From Citrus sinensis (lineage: Eukaryota; Streptophyta; Magnoliopsida; Sapindales; Rutaceae): a stretch of DNA of 64,000 nucleotides. Position 1 is the stretch's first letter. Each line of letters begins with the position of its first letter. The translations under genes and the position numbers were made by a program. The stretch is taken from positions 21,309,501 to 21,373,500 of the forward strand of contig NC_068556.1 in NCBI RefSeq assembly GCF_022201045.2. The letters run 5' to 3'. Shown here one piece after another: positions 1 through 10,930 of this stretch. The notes beneath the pieces were generated by a model. The model was not told where the DNA came from and did not search any database. It worked only from the letters and a program-made list of their open reading frames with translations.

Positions 1-1305
1 GCCAAACTTGTTCTTTAGTGATGATTTTAGTGGTACGGAGAATTTCTTTTTCTTTTTTCTCTCTCTTTTTTTTTTTTTGCCCTCATTTCTATCGTGCTTT
101 TTTTTTTTTTAATATTACTTTCCTTCGAGAAAGTTTTGAAAGTGGAAGCATCACTCTTTGTTGGGTGGCATTGGGGAATATGGCTTTGGAGAATATCCTT
201 CAGTGATTTCGAATTGGGCATTCATAGTCAACTCAGCTCTCGTTCGATAATGAAGTGTTGAGTTAATACTTATTAATGTGGTTTCACGTTTTTATGATAA
301 AAAAATTTATTATTTATGTCAAAATTAATATTTATTGATAAAATTCACAGCATTTTAATATCATATAGGACTTCCAAAAAAAAAAAATTAAAACGAGTTT
401 CCGTTTTCAGTTATCTTAATACCATTCAAATCAACCATTGTTTGTAGACATTTAGAATGGATAAATACTTATTTTGTCATTATATTTTGAGTTAAGTGTC
501 TGTTTAATTCTTATGTTTTAAAAAATTACTGCAAGACATCCATTGGTAGTTATATTACAATCATATCTCTATTTTTCTTTATTTTTATAATAATACCCTT
601 GCAACAATATTCTTGGGGATATTAGTGAAAATGAAAAAAAATATAAATTTATCAAATTAGCCTTAAAAAATAAAAATTAGTTGTTATTATTTTACTTTTA
701 GGATTAATTTAGTAAATTAATTTTTGATAAAAAAATTAATAGTAAGATTGCTGCAAGGATATTAAATATTGCTTTCAATTTATTGGTATTAATTTATTTA
801 TAAAAAATAATTAGCAAGATTGTTACGAGGGTATGACAAATACTAGTTGTTTCATATTGATATTTATTTCTTAATTTGCTAATAAATAATTATTGGTTAA
901 TTTACCAATTAATTTTTTTATAGATTAAAAAATTAATGTAAAAAATATTGTTGCAATGATATTATTATAAAAACAAAGAAAAAGTGATCCTTAAGAGTAC
1001 AATATATTTAATAGTAAAGGTAACTTGAGGTATTTTTAAAAATATAGAGATTAAACGAACACTTAAATTCAACTGTAAAAACTAAACCAGCATTCACCAA
1101 ACTTGAAATCAACGGTCTAAGCATTCATACGAATTGCAAGTAGGATGAGTGATTTTTTTTTTTAATTTTCCCAATTACACTGATAGCACCTAAATAATGA
1201 CACAATCCATACATCATCTAGAGTAATACAAATTAGGTGAAAACTACTTTAGAGAGAGAGAGAAAAAAAAATCAGTTCTACTAATAATGGACATGGAAAT
1301 TGTTA
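1..1305. other. AT-rich intergenic spacer
   Basis: No coding region is supported here. The first 230 bases hold polypyrimidine runs (T and CT tracts) that leave short ORFs open on both strands by composition alone. The rest is AT-rich DNA with many A and T homopolymers and a short GA run near 1250. Confidence 0.6.
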
Positions 1306-1674
1306 CTGCTAAGCATGGGCGGATCTAGCATGTGACCAGTGGGGGCTTGAGCCCCCACTGGCCAAAAAAAAATTGTAAAAATAAAAGAGAAAAATATTTT
1401 TATTTTCTAATTATCCCTCATTAAATTTATTAAAATAGTCACTATAAATTATATGCCCCATAAAATTTAAACTTTAACTTTTAAGAATTATAAAAACTTA
1501 TATTTTAATTAAAAATAATGATAGCCCTCCACCTAAAATATTTTCTATTCTAAAAAATAAGACTAATTCTTACATTTTCTATAATAATAGTAAAGAGTGT
1601 TAACATATATGTTTCCATAATATTGATTTTGATGATAACAAATAAGTTTAAGAATTATTAATCTTTTAAGCTCA

Positions 1675-1855
1675 AATTATTTAATATTCTTTTTAAATAA
1701 ATCATTATTTTCACATTATAAATGTTTTGTATTTAATGGAAAAATGATTTTATGAAATTGATTGTTTTTATTCTTTTTAAATAATAAATCATTATTTTCA
1801 CATTATAAATGTTTCATATTTAATGGAAAAATGATTATATGAAATTGGTTGTTTT
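1675..1855. repeat. Imperfect tandem duplication of about 95 bp inside the LTR
   Basis: Two consecutive copies contain the same order of words: CTTTTTAAATAA, ATCATTATTTTCACATTAT, AAATGTTT, ATGGAAAAATGATT and ATGAAATTG. They lie in the upstream part of the solo LTR. Confidence 0.7.
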
Positions 1856-2139
1856 TCAAAGTTTATGGTTTAATTGAAAGCATTTTGAAAACTTTGAAAC
1901 AAACAAGTATTGCTTGAAATTTTGGTGAAGGACTTATTTGAAAAGTGTCATAGCATTTTGGGCTATAACATAATTTCAGAAAGTTTTGGGATTAACAAAG
2001 CATTACTTAGAAATTCTGAAATTGGACCTATTTGCAAAGTTTCATAACGTTTTGGGCTATAGTACAATTTTGTAAAGTTTTGGGGTCAAACTGTAATTTT
2101 GGAAAATAGTGCACTGTGCAGGTTACTGTAGCAATCACT

Positions 2140-2460
2140 GTAGCAAACGGCTAACCGTTTATTTAAAAATGGCTAACCGATAATTTTCAGAAAGCATGTT
2201 CTGCAAAGTATTGTTAAAATGATGATTCTGGAAACTAACGGTGAACCGTTTACTGAAAACGGTTAACCGATTATTTCCAGATTACTAACCTTGAACCGTT
2301 TAGTAAGAACGGTTAAACCAAATTTGTTTCGCAGGTCTCTGGAAATTAACGGCGAAAGGGTAAGCCTAAACGGCTAACCGTTTATTTGAAAATTGGCCCA
2401 ACGGTAACTTTGACCAGCCTAAACGGTTAACCGCTAATGGTTAACGGCGAACCGTTTTCG
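2140..2460. repeat. Cluster of AACGG / CCGTT words in the LTR
   Basis: At least ten copies of AACGG or its complement occur in about 320 bp, many as near-palindromes such as AACGGTTAACCG and GGCTAACCGTTTA. The cluster lies just upstream of the TATA-like box of the solo LTR, where an enhancer would be expected. AACGG is the core recognised by plant three-repeat MYB factors; a regulatory role here is inference. Confidence 0.6.
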
Positions 2461-3325
2461 TGCAGACAATCTATAACGGCTAGTTTTTCAGCTCCAACTA
2501 TAAATAAGCTCAATCCAATTCAAACAAGAAGAATTCCAACGATCATCATTGAGCAAAATATTGAGAATACAACTTTCATTAAGCTTTAAATCTTTGTATT
2601 CATCTTATTCATTCACACATTGAGCTTTCACTTGTGATCAAACACATTGTGTGAGAGAGATTCATTTGTAATCTTTTTTGTAAAATCAAGTTAAAAGATT
2701 GTAAGTGTTGGGATACACTTGGGTTAAGAGATTGGGGATAATCTCTTGTTGTAAAGGTCCATTGACACCTTGGAAGTCAATTGTAAGCGTTTGAAGCCTT
2801 GGAGGCTTGCTTAGTGGAATCCTCAAGCCCGGTGTGCTTGGAGGCGTGGACGTAGGCGGGGATTGCCGAACCACGTAAAAATCCTTGAGTTTGTTTTCTC
2901 TTCCCCTACTCATTTATTATTGTGCTTTTATTGAATTTATTGTTTTCGAATTTATTAAGGCATTAGATTAAATTGTTGTGTGGTTTGCCTAGGATAATTT
3001 TTAAAATCTCAATTCACCCCCCCTCTTGGGTTGCCTAGTTAGTATTTCAAAGAGAACGTTTTCAGTAATGAAACTCATTAATAATCATCTTTGGAATTGG
3101 ATGAAATAAATGATAGTTTGGTTGTTTATATAAGAAATAATAAATTTAATAATATTGATGACAAGTCTATTGCATAATATTTTTAAAATATGAAATTTCG
3201 TAGAGAATAATTATAAATGTATTAATAAATATTTTATATATTCAAAATTTTAATTTTTTATATTTTACTATTATCTAATTTAGCCCCCGATAAATTATTC
3301 TTCTAGATCCGCCACTGCTACTAAG

Positions 3326-3958
3326 TAGGTAGAAACTAGAAAGGGAGGTGGTAAACCACCACCATACATTAATAACACGGAGGCCTCCCGGCGACTTGTT
3401 TACATTGATAAGTAATAAAGGATAGACTGAATGATGTAAATTGATCACCCACATGACATGGATGATGGTCGATGGACCTTACCCGCACTGTTTTCAAAGT
3501 CATCACAGAATATATATACGAACCTAGGAAGGCTCGACATAACCAACAAACTTGACCGAAATTAATAATATATATTTTAGTATTAATTAATTATATTAAA
3601 AACCTAGACTACTTACCATGAACGAAACAAACACAAGATATCATCAATCGAAAGATTTTTGTTTTGTATCATCATTTATTAATCAAAGACTTTGGTTTCG
3701 CATCTGGGAGAAATCGTGCAGGTGCGTTCCACAGCATATCATAGTCTCGAAGACTCGAACTGTGATTGATCAAGCCATTAAATTAGCTGTGTTTATTTAG
3801 AAAAGCACGTTGTGTGCGGCATGCTGCCATGGCATTGCGCCGCGTGCGTGCATCTGGCTACGCACGTCTTGATCCGCTTGAGTTCATCGATATCCGATCA
3901 ATTTCATGCCAATCCTATGAGTAGTACACAATTAATTGTTTAAAAGTAAAGCAGCACA
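3326..3958. other. Intergenic spacer
   Basis: No gene recognised. A short GC-rich island (about 3805-3890) contains several CGTGCG and GCACG words and stands out from the AT-rich flanks. Its ORFs are short and match no family I know. Confidence 0.5.
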
Positions 3959-3966
3959 ATTTTAAC

Positions 3967-5247
3967 TAGGGGTGGGCATAAACCCACAACCTATGGATTT
4001 ATCTAAACTCAAACCAAATTAAATAGTTTGGGTTGGGTAAATCATGAAAATAGATTAGATATGGGTTTTATGTAGAAAACCATTTCATTATGGTTTGGGT
4101 ATGGTTTACCCATGAGTTATGGACAAAACCCCAACACTCAAATTTTTCAAATAAAATAAATGAAAACAAAATAAATAAACACAAATAAGTGAAAGGCCAC
4201 CATTAAATTTTTTACGGCGTGATCAATTGTCAACAGTTAAAAAATGAAAATAACAGTAAAAATCAATTTAAATTAAATAAATATTGTTGTAAATAACATA
4301 ATTTTTTTTCTTATTTACAAAAATAATTCATCCCACATAGAAGGATCATCATAGAAAGAGCAGGAGACTACTAATGATCAATAATAACTCGGCTTGGACT
4401 AGGTCCGATATGCTAGATGGCGGCTAATTTTTGGTCAATAATTGAATGTAATGCCCATATTAAGTATTAAAACAAGAAATATATGTTTTGATATGAGCAG
4501 AAAAATTAATAATAAAATTTTTTCTTGTAATTATTTATTTTGTGAACATTTTTTTATAATAAATATTTTGTAATATTTTAAAATTAAATGTAAAAAGTAT
4601 AGGTAAAATATTTTATTATTTATCTTATAATAAATTTTTAAACATATAAATTTTTTAAAAAGTATAGGTAATACTGTAGGGGGGAAACTGGCAATCTCCC
4701 TAAAATTAAACATATAAGTAGATAACATAACGCAAAACTACCAAAACGATAAATAAAAACAAATATTGCATAATTAAATAAATAACAAGTGGTAAAATTT
4801 ATTATTAGATTGTTAATGTTATGTTTGTGAAAGTTTATTATTAAAGTGTACGTTCTTATTTATTGAGAAATAATAATTTTTGTGATTAAACTTTATTTTG
4901 ATTTTCTAGTATTCTTTAATTTAAGGATTAAGTTATTGTAAAATTTATAATTTTTATCCACTATATTTTTTTATATTTTAATATCAATTTAATAATTAAT
5001 AACAATTAATAATTATTATAATTTTGATATAATTAAATTTTATTAAAATAAAAATTATTTTGATAATAAAATTCAAACCAAACCCAAACCAAACACAAAC
5101 CAAACCCAAATGATTTGGTTTGGGTTAAAAATATTTGGTTTGGTTTGGGTTAAAAATATTTGGATTGGTTTGGGTTGGATCCAAATTTTTATGGTTTGGT
5201 TTGGATTGACTTAAAATACAACCCAAACCAACCCATGCCCACCCCTA
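3967..5247. mobile_element. Non-autonomous hAT-like element with perfect 8-bp target duplication
   Basis: Termini TAGGGGTGGGCA and TGCCCACCCCTA are a perfect 12-bp inverted repeat. The flanking sequence ATTTTAAC is present directly on both sides (3959-3966 and 5248-5255), which defines the insertion to the base. The 1281-bp interior is AT-rich and has no transposase ORF. Near both ends it is rich in GGTTTGGGTT and its complement, so much of the element can fold back. An 8-bp duplication points to the hAT superfamily. Confidence 0.9.
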
Positions 5248-5255
5248 ATTTTAAC

Positions 5256-5600
5256 AGCTTACTGATTAAGAGATAAGATTAAATAAAACTGGGATGTATC
5301 GGTTTCATGCTCTTTTTTTTTTTTTTTGACACACTTAGTTTCATACTTTTTTAATATAACTAATTTTAATAACATTTTTTTGTTTGTAGCGTTATATTAC
5401 CAAGTAAAAATTACATTCAAGCACAAAAATAAAAACTAATTGAAAAACTAACCATATGTTTTCTTTTTATTGCAGTCTCTTCACACCCGACCCCTGTCAT
5501 AAACTTTTTATGAAGAGTTAGCTGCCAAAAGAAAGTATGTTTGACTTTAATTGGATTTATTTTTGTCATCTGAGGTGGTTTTTTTTTTCTTTTTCTTTTT
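5256..5600. other. AT-rich spacer
   Basis: Holds poly-T runs near 5312 and 5580 and no supported gene. Confidence 0.5.
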
Positions 5601-5601
5601 T

Positions 5602-6800
5602 TGAAATCTAAATGAATCTTTATTATTCTAAATTCTAAATAAATTTAAATATCTTAATCTAAATGATGTATTTGAATTACTAAAAATAAATATTAAGGTT
5701 TTTTTAATTTAAAAATATAAATTTTTACATTTATACCCTTACAATTATAAACGTTAAAAGAATTATAAACATTTGAAACAACTTAAATAAGATAATTTAT
5801 TATCATGATATAAATCATGTTCAATTGAATAGAACCCTTTATATTTTAAATTTATATGTTAATCAATTTTATTGTAGTTTATGATTTTTTTATATGAAAA
5901 ATATTCATAAAAAATTGTGATGATAACTAATGGTAATTTAAAAGAAAACAAAAAGATAAAAATAATAATAGTTTACCACTATATTATCACAAGTTATAGA
6001 TATGGATAATAATTGTTTGGGGGATGTAATTCGACGAGACCAGCCATGATGAGCAGATACCTATTAGCAGGGTTCCCACGAACAGGTATATCTTGCAGAA
6101 GTCTGGTAGCAGGAGAACAGGAGTAGGAATATTCTGCTCGTCCACGAATACGACATCAGCGAGGCCGGTCTCCTGCTAATGGTTGAGGCGAGGAGACCCG
6201 GTCAACGGTAGTTGGCGAGACGTGCACTCCAACCCGAGAATCAAGACACGAAGACCACGCGACCACCCACGGTTATGGAAACGGAGCATCCACTTCCGAG
6301 AGATGGGAAGGTAATGGGCGTGGATTGAGGGAAGGTCTGAACTCAGGAGAAGCCTATAAAAAGGTGGCCAACGAAGGTAAAAGGGTTAGAAATTTTGATA
6401 TTGAAACTGAGATAAAGAGAGCACTGAATAATCAATACCAAAAATAAGCCATAAGATTAGTGGCTAACGTTCCCAGGAACACAAAACCTTCATTTTTGAC
6501 TTAAGCGTCAGAGGGTTTACGCTGGAAAAACAACCGGCGTGCTCTGACTTGTTTCTGTGTACGCAGGAATTTTTGGAGAAGAAGTCATACGAGGAGAGAT
6601 CCTGATCGTGGTCGAGTTGATTGAGCAGAGATCCTGGTCGTGGTCGAGAGGGTAACCAGAATCTCGCATCAACAATAATGCTAAATATTAAATTTATTTA
6701 GGTGAGGATGAAAATTAATGAATTAAATAAGGATATTTTTAGAGAATATTTATTAATGAAATCATTTAGACTTTTTAGATTAAGTAAAAAGCTAAAAAAA
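5602..6800. repeat. Tandem 0.6-kb repeat, copy 1 (interrupted by a solo LTR)
   Basis: Outside the LTR at 6014-6674 this segment matches 6826-7405 over its whole length. Both start with GAAATCTAAAT and share blocks such as TTTTTACATTTAT, CCTTTATATT, ATATGTTAATCAA, AAAAAGATAAAAATAATAAT and a right part with AGGATGAAAATTAAT. The two copies lie head to tail with almost no spacer. No coding capacity is seen; they look like a degenerate non-autonomous transposon or a local tandem duplication. Confidence 0.75.
6014..6674. mobile_element. Solo LTR, Gypsy-type, related to the 26964-37607 element
   Basis: It begins TGTTTGGGGGATG and ends GCATCAACA, with ATAAT directly repeated on both sides (6009-6013 and 6675-6679). 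The 661-bp LTR has a TATA box in CCTATAAAAAGG near 6354 and the block GAGGGTTTACGC...CCGGCGT near 6511-6540, which is shared with the LTRs at 22385, 26964 and 36931. It is the most divergent of the four. The matching unoccupied site is visible in the second tandem copy at 7252-7270. Confidence 0.9.
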
Positions 6801-6825
6801 GTGACTTAGGTGGCTATTTTTTGGT

Positions 6826-7405
6826 ATGAAATCTAAATAGACCTGAACTAGTTTGAACTCTGAATAGAACTGAATGTTTGAATGTGAATGATATGCTTGT
6901 TTTTTGTCTGAGTTGCTAAGAAAAAATATTAAGTTATTTGTTTTTTTAACTTAAAAAAATTGAAAGCTAATATTTTTACATTTATGCCTTTAAAAATTAT
7001 AAATGTTAAATAAATAATAAATATCTCAAAGAACTTAAATAAAATAATACATTATCACAATACAAATCATGTTTAATCGAATACAACCCTTTATATTCTA
7101 AAATGGTATATGTTAATCAAATTTATCGTAGTTTATGGTGTTTTTGTATGAAAATATTCATAAAAAATTATGAAGATAAATAATGCTAATTTGACAGAAT
7201 TAAAAAGATAAAAATAATAATAATCTACCATTATATTACCATATGTTATAGAGATGGGTAATAATGCTAATTAGTAAATTTTATTTAGGTAAGGATGAAA
7301 ATTAATTAATAAGATAGAGATATTTTAGAGAATATCCTTTAATAATATCATTCAAACTTTTTAGGTTAAGCAAAAAGTTAAAAAAAAATTAGTTTAATAA
7401 CTTAA
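6826..7405. repeat. Tandem 0.6-kb repeat, copy 2 (intact, empty site)
   Basis: Partner of the repeat at 5602-6800. At the place where copy 1 carries the LTR this copy reads GGGTAATAATGCTAA with a single ATAAT (7261-7265), so it preserves the pre-insertion sequence. It is followed to about 7620 by further AT-rich DNA with repeated ACTTAATGA words. Confidence 0.75.
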
Positions 7406-7619
7406 TAACTTAATGACTGAAAATTTTTGATAAGTTGAAAAATAAATTGAATTAATGACTTAACTTATTGAAATTAGGTCAAGTAAGTCATTGAATAAAA
7501 AAAAATTCCTTAATAACTTAATGATTGAAAATTTTCATTAAGTTAAAAAAAAAAACAAACAGACTTAATGACTTAAATGATTGAAATTAAATCAATTAAA
7601 TCATTAAGTAAAAAAAAAA

Positions 7620-8640
7620 GACCATAAATCTAGTAATAAGGAACAATTCCCCTAATACTTTGGTTCTTGTTTGCCAGTGTGTGCATTATAAATATAAAAC
7701 CGCGTTATTTTAAGAGAGTTTAAGAAAGGCGCGAGTAGCTCCTTCGTCGCTGTCACTCTGTCACTCGGCAGCCCGATGGCGAGGCACTTGTGCATGTGAA
7801 CTGGGCACTAGACTCTGCGGACGACGTTATATGAAATCAATATTGGCATTACCAATTTCCGGTGCACATTTCCGTTAAAAATGTGTATTTAGGTAAGATA
7901 ATTCTACTTGTCTAACAATAGTGGACTCATCAAGATAGGCAAAATCTCGTTAACTTACAATTTGGACTAATGATTTCTTCCAAAATCCAACCCGCATCAA
8001 CCTGAGAAGCAGACCATAATCTACATAATAATGGCTTCAACTTTTTAAGACTCAAATCTAACATGTTAAATATTTATAATTAGAATAGTTTTTTTTTTAA
8101 TTTAGTGTAAATTTTTTAGTGATCCAAAATATGCCATTTTTTCGTTCTAAATCTTAATTTGTTTTTTTTTTTTTTTCTAAATACACTAACGGTTTCATTC
8201 TAAATACATCCGTTATAACTAAAATCTTAAGGCCCAATTCATAAGGCTTCTAAAAGTTTTTAAAAGTTTTATTTTTTATTATTTAAAATATTTAAAATAT
8301 TTATTTATATTTTTTAATATGAACTTAGAAAACACTTGATTGGGTTGGTTCAACCCATTTTCTATAACTAATTAAAGAGAAAATTTATGGTCTATTTAAA
8401 ATTGCTTTTAGTAGGCTCAAAAGTGAGTTTAAGAAGTTAAAAACTAATTTAGTGTTTGTTGAATTATTTTAGAAATTACTTTTGGTAAAATAGCCGCATC
8501 TTTTGAGAATTAATTTATACTTAATAAAATTTCATATATACCCTCATATATGTTATAAAAATCCAAAACTATTCTTATTAATTAGCACAAAATTATTAAC
8601 TTTAAAAGAATGATGATGATGATGATGATTGTTGTTATTA
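7620..8640. other. Intergenic spacer with a short GC-rich island
   Basis: About 7725-7830 is richer in G and C than its surroundings and contains CTGTCACTC words, but no ORF that I recognise. The remainder is AT-rich. A (GAT)n run lies near 8610-8630. Confidence 0.45.
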
Positions 8641-8649
8641 TTATTATTA

Positions 8650-8995
8650 CCAATTATATTGTGATAATAAAATAAAAAATCAAATTAATAATACAAAATA
8701 TTTATTTTAGTTATTGGTTGTTATATATACACAATAAAAATATTTTGTATACGTGTTTATAATGTATAAATAAATTTTATTCAAATTATGCTCAATTCAA
8801 TCATTTATATTCTTACAACAGTTCAATAGTAAAATTTACTAAAAATATACAATTGCTTTTAAAATTCACACCACTTTTAAAAATAAAAATTTACCAAACG
8901 TTTAATTGATTTTCTTTATAATTATTTATTTCTCAAGACAACTAACAACAATTATATAAAAAATTATAGCATTACCAAACTGATTCTTGCTCTCA
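8650..8995. repeat. Dispersed AT-rich repeat, copy 1 (partner at 48150-48475)
   Basis: It shares ordered blocks with 48150-48475, including ACACAATAAAAA, AAATAAATTTTATTCAA, CATTTA(T/C)ATTCTTA, ACCAAACGTTTAA and CATTA(C/T)CAAACTG. Two copies 40 kb apart in the same orientation suggest a non-autonomous transposon family. Exact borders are not resolved. Confidence 0.6.
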
Positions 8996-9123
8996 CTACC
9001 ATTTCTAAAAGAATCATCCCCAGTAATGACTTGAAATTAACATTTCAAATTAACTTATATGTTATCAATATGGCCATTAAAGCTAAAATCATCTATTTTA
9101 CATTTAACTAATTTTTTTTTTTA

Positions 9124-9740
9124 AGGGAGATCAAGATGTAACTCCACTAACCAGTGACCGAAACCTAACTTGTAGTTCTAAGACAAATGTATGTATAATC
9201 CAAAATGCATTTCAACTTAATAGATTTTGTGGGAAAGAAACTATAGTAAATACTATCCAATGGACCAATAAAGAGTTTATTTATTTATTATTTATTAGAT
9301 TGCATGTTCACGAGACACTTGAGTACACGACATAAACATTTGAATATACCAATAAAGTGTTGGTTCCACTGGAAATAGAGTTTCCTTAAGTGGCTTGATT
9401 GGGTTTGCTCCCCAGTTTGAGTCGCAGGGAAGTCGTCTTTGTTGGGAGAATCTGTGCCTCTCGGTTTGAGCGAGGACTTCTAGTCTGGGTTATGGTACGG
9501 GCTTAAAGATGCCTCCCACAGTTGAGACCCTTCCCAAGATACCTCGTGGTCAAAAAAAAAAAAACATTTGAATATGGATTTGTTTTTCTTATAACGAATC
9601 ATAACGAATTTAAATTGAATATGAATTCATTTACAAAAATATAATTAATAAAAAAACTTAAGTGAGATAAAATATAAAAAATCACAAATTAACATCCTAC
9701 AAAATAGAACCGTATTATTATTTATGATTACTATATTAGC
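9124..9740. repeat. Segment triplicated upstream of the SurE gene, copy 1
   Basis: It shares GAGATCAAGATGTAA, CCACTAACCAGTGACCGAAA, AAATACTATCCAATGGA and TAGATTGCATGTTCACGAGA with copy 3, and the block beginning AAAAATATAATTAATAAA with copy 2. A SINE at 9348-9561 sits inside this copy only. Confidence 0.75.
9348..9561 (+). mobile_element. tRNA-derived SINE
   Basis: About 214 bp flanked by a 14-bp direct repeat AAACATTTGAATAT (9334-9347 and 9562-9575). It ends in an A run and has internal polymerase III promoter-like boxes near its 5' end: TGGCTTGATTGG (9391-9402, A box) and GTTTGAGTC (9415-9423, B box). The length, the A tail and a long target duplication are what LINE-mobilised SINEs show. 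I do not assign a named family. Confidence 0.85.
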
Positions 9741-10018
9741 CTTCAAATTTAAAAAAATTTTCATACATTTTTAAGGATAAATAAATAATTTAGTCAAATG
9801 AATTTCAAAGGAATGTATTGTATCTAATTCATTTATAACCCATTTATTAAGTGAATCCTAAATTAATAAATGAATCAATGCCCTCAAACTCAGATTCGAT
9901 TCGTTTAATTAGCGAATCGAATCGAATCAAACTCACTCATTTATTAAACGATTCAATTTTTTCAAACCCAAATCCACTTAGTTCGCATCGTATTGAATCA
10001 ATCAAATAAGCAAATTAT

Positions 10019-10482
10019 GACCTAGATTGCCAATGAACGAAGCCTAACTTCGAGTCCTAAAAATAAATTTGTATATAATCTAAAATGCATTTCAACTTAA
10101 GAGGATGCTGTTAGAAAATAGAAAGAAACTATAGTAAATACTATCCATTATCCAATGGATCAATAAAGAGTTTTATTATTTATTAGATTACATATTGACG
10201 ATACACACAAGTACACAACACGAGCATTTGATTCGTGCCAACATTAATTATGATCATCAGGCATATATTCCTCACCTAATAGCACTGGCAAGCAATAAAA
10301 TTGATACACGAATCAAATTGATCCGTACGTATATCCTCTAATGAATCATAGCGAATCAAATTGAACATGAGTTTATTTATAAAAATATAATTAATAAACA
10401 AAAAAGTTAAGTGAAATAAAATATAAAAAAATTACAAATTTAACATTTTACAAAATATAAACATATTATTATTTTTAAAAAA
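10019..10482. repeat. Segment triplicated upstream of the SurE gene, copy 2
   Basis: It aligns with copy 1 (9124-9740) and copy 3 (10489-10800). Shared words include ATGCATTTCAACTTAA, AGAAACTATAGTAAATACT, CAATAAAGAGTTT and AATATAATTAATAAA. Copies 2 and 3 also share a longer right part ending in AGCACTGGCAAGCAA / AGCACCAGCAAGCAA. It is the most diverged at its left end. Confidence 0.7.
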
Positions 10483-10488
10483 AAAGTG

Positions 10489-10800
10489 GAGATCAAGATG
10501 TAATTCCACTAACCAGTGACCGAAACCTAGCTTCGGGTCCCAAGACAAATGTTCTCACATAATCCGAAATGCATTCCAACTTAAGGAGAAATTAGAAAGA
10601 AACCGTTAGAAAATAGAAAGAAACCACAGTAAATACTATCCAATGGAACAATAGGTAGTTTTATTTTTCATTAGATTGCATGTTCACGAGACACACGAGT
10701 GTATCGACACGAGCATCACGAGCATTCGATTCCTGCCAGCATTGATCATCAAGCACATATTCCCCACATAACAGCACCAGCAAGCAAGTGGCAACAGCAC
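10489..10800. repeat. Segment triplicated upstream of the SurE gene, copy 3
   Basis: It begins GGAGATCAAGATGTAATTCC and ends about 130 bases before the SurE start codon, so the triplicated unit probably includes the promoter or leader of that gene. It matches copy 1 at its left and copy 2 at its right. Confidence 0.7.
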
Positions 10801-10930
10801 AACAACACAAAACGTTTTTTTGCTGATCCTCATTTGTTTTCCCCCATCTTAAGCCAAACGCACGACTAAGGACTAACAATTCTTCTTCTTCTTCTTCTTG
10901 GACCGAACAATCCTGTAGCCGGAGGAAGAA

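Larger units (their letters stand above)
1598..3049. mobile_element. Solo LTR, Copia-type
   Basis: It begins TGTTAACA and ends TTTCA and is flanked on both sides by the 5-bp duplication AAGAG (1593-1597 and 3050-3054), which fixes the borders exactly. Its 1452 bp contain a TATA-like box in CTATAAATAAG near 2508 and a C-rich segment near the 3' end (3017-3025) typical of plant Copia LTRs. No internal region, primer binding site or second LTR is present, so it is the product of LTR-LTR recombination. The orientation implied by the TATA box is plus. Confidence 0.85.
1314..3317. mobile_element. Non-autonomous hAT-like element, split by a solo LTR
   Basis: The left end reads CATGGGCGGATCTAG and the right end is the inverse of CAGTGGCGGATCTAG, so the termini form an imperfect inverted repeat starting with CA, as in hAT elements. 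The flanks are CTGCTAAG (1306-1313) and CTACTAAG (3318-3325), an 8-bp target duplication with one mismatch. Without the LTR nested at 1598-3049 and its extra target copy the element would be about 547 bp, with no coding capacity. A 12-bp-stem hairpin lies just inside the left end (1336-1361). The superfamily call rests on the 8-bp duplication and the termini. Confidence 0.75.

Noticed and set aside
9391..9423. tRNA gene
   Set aside because: Only A and B box-like words within a SINE; no cloverleaf or anticodon arm could be formed.
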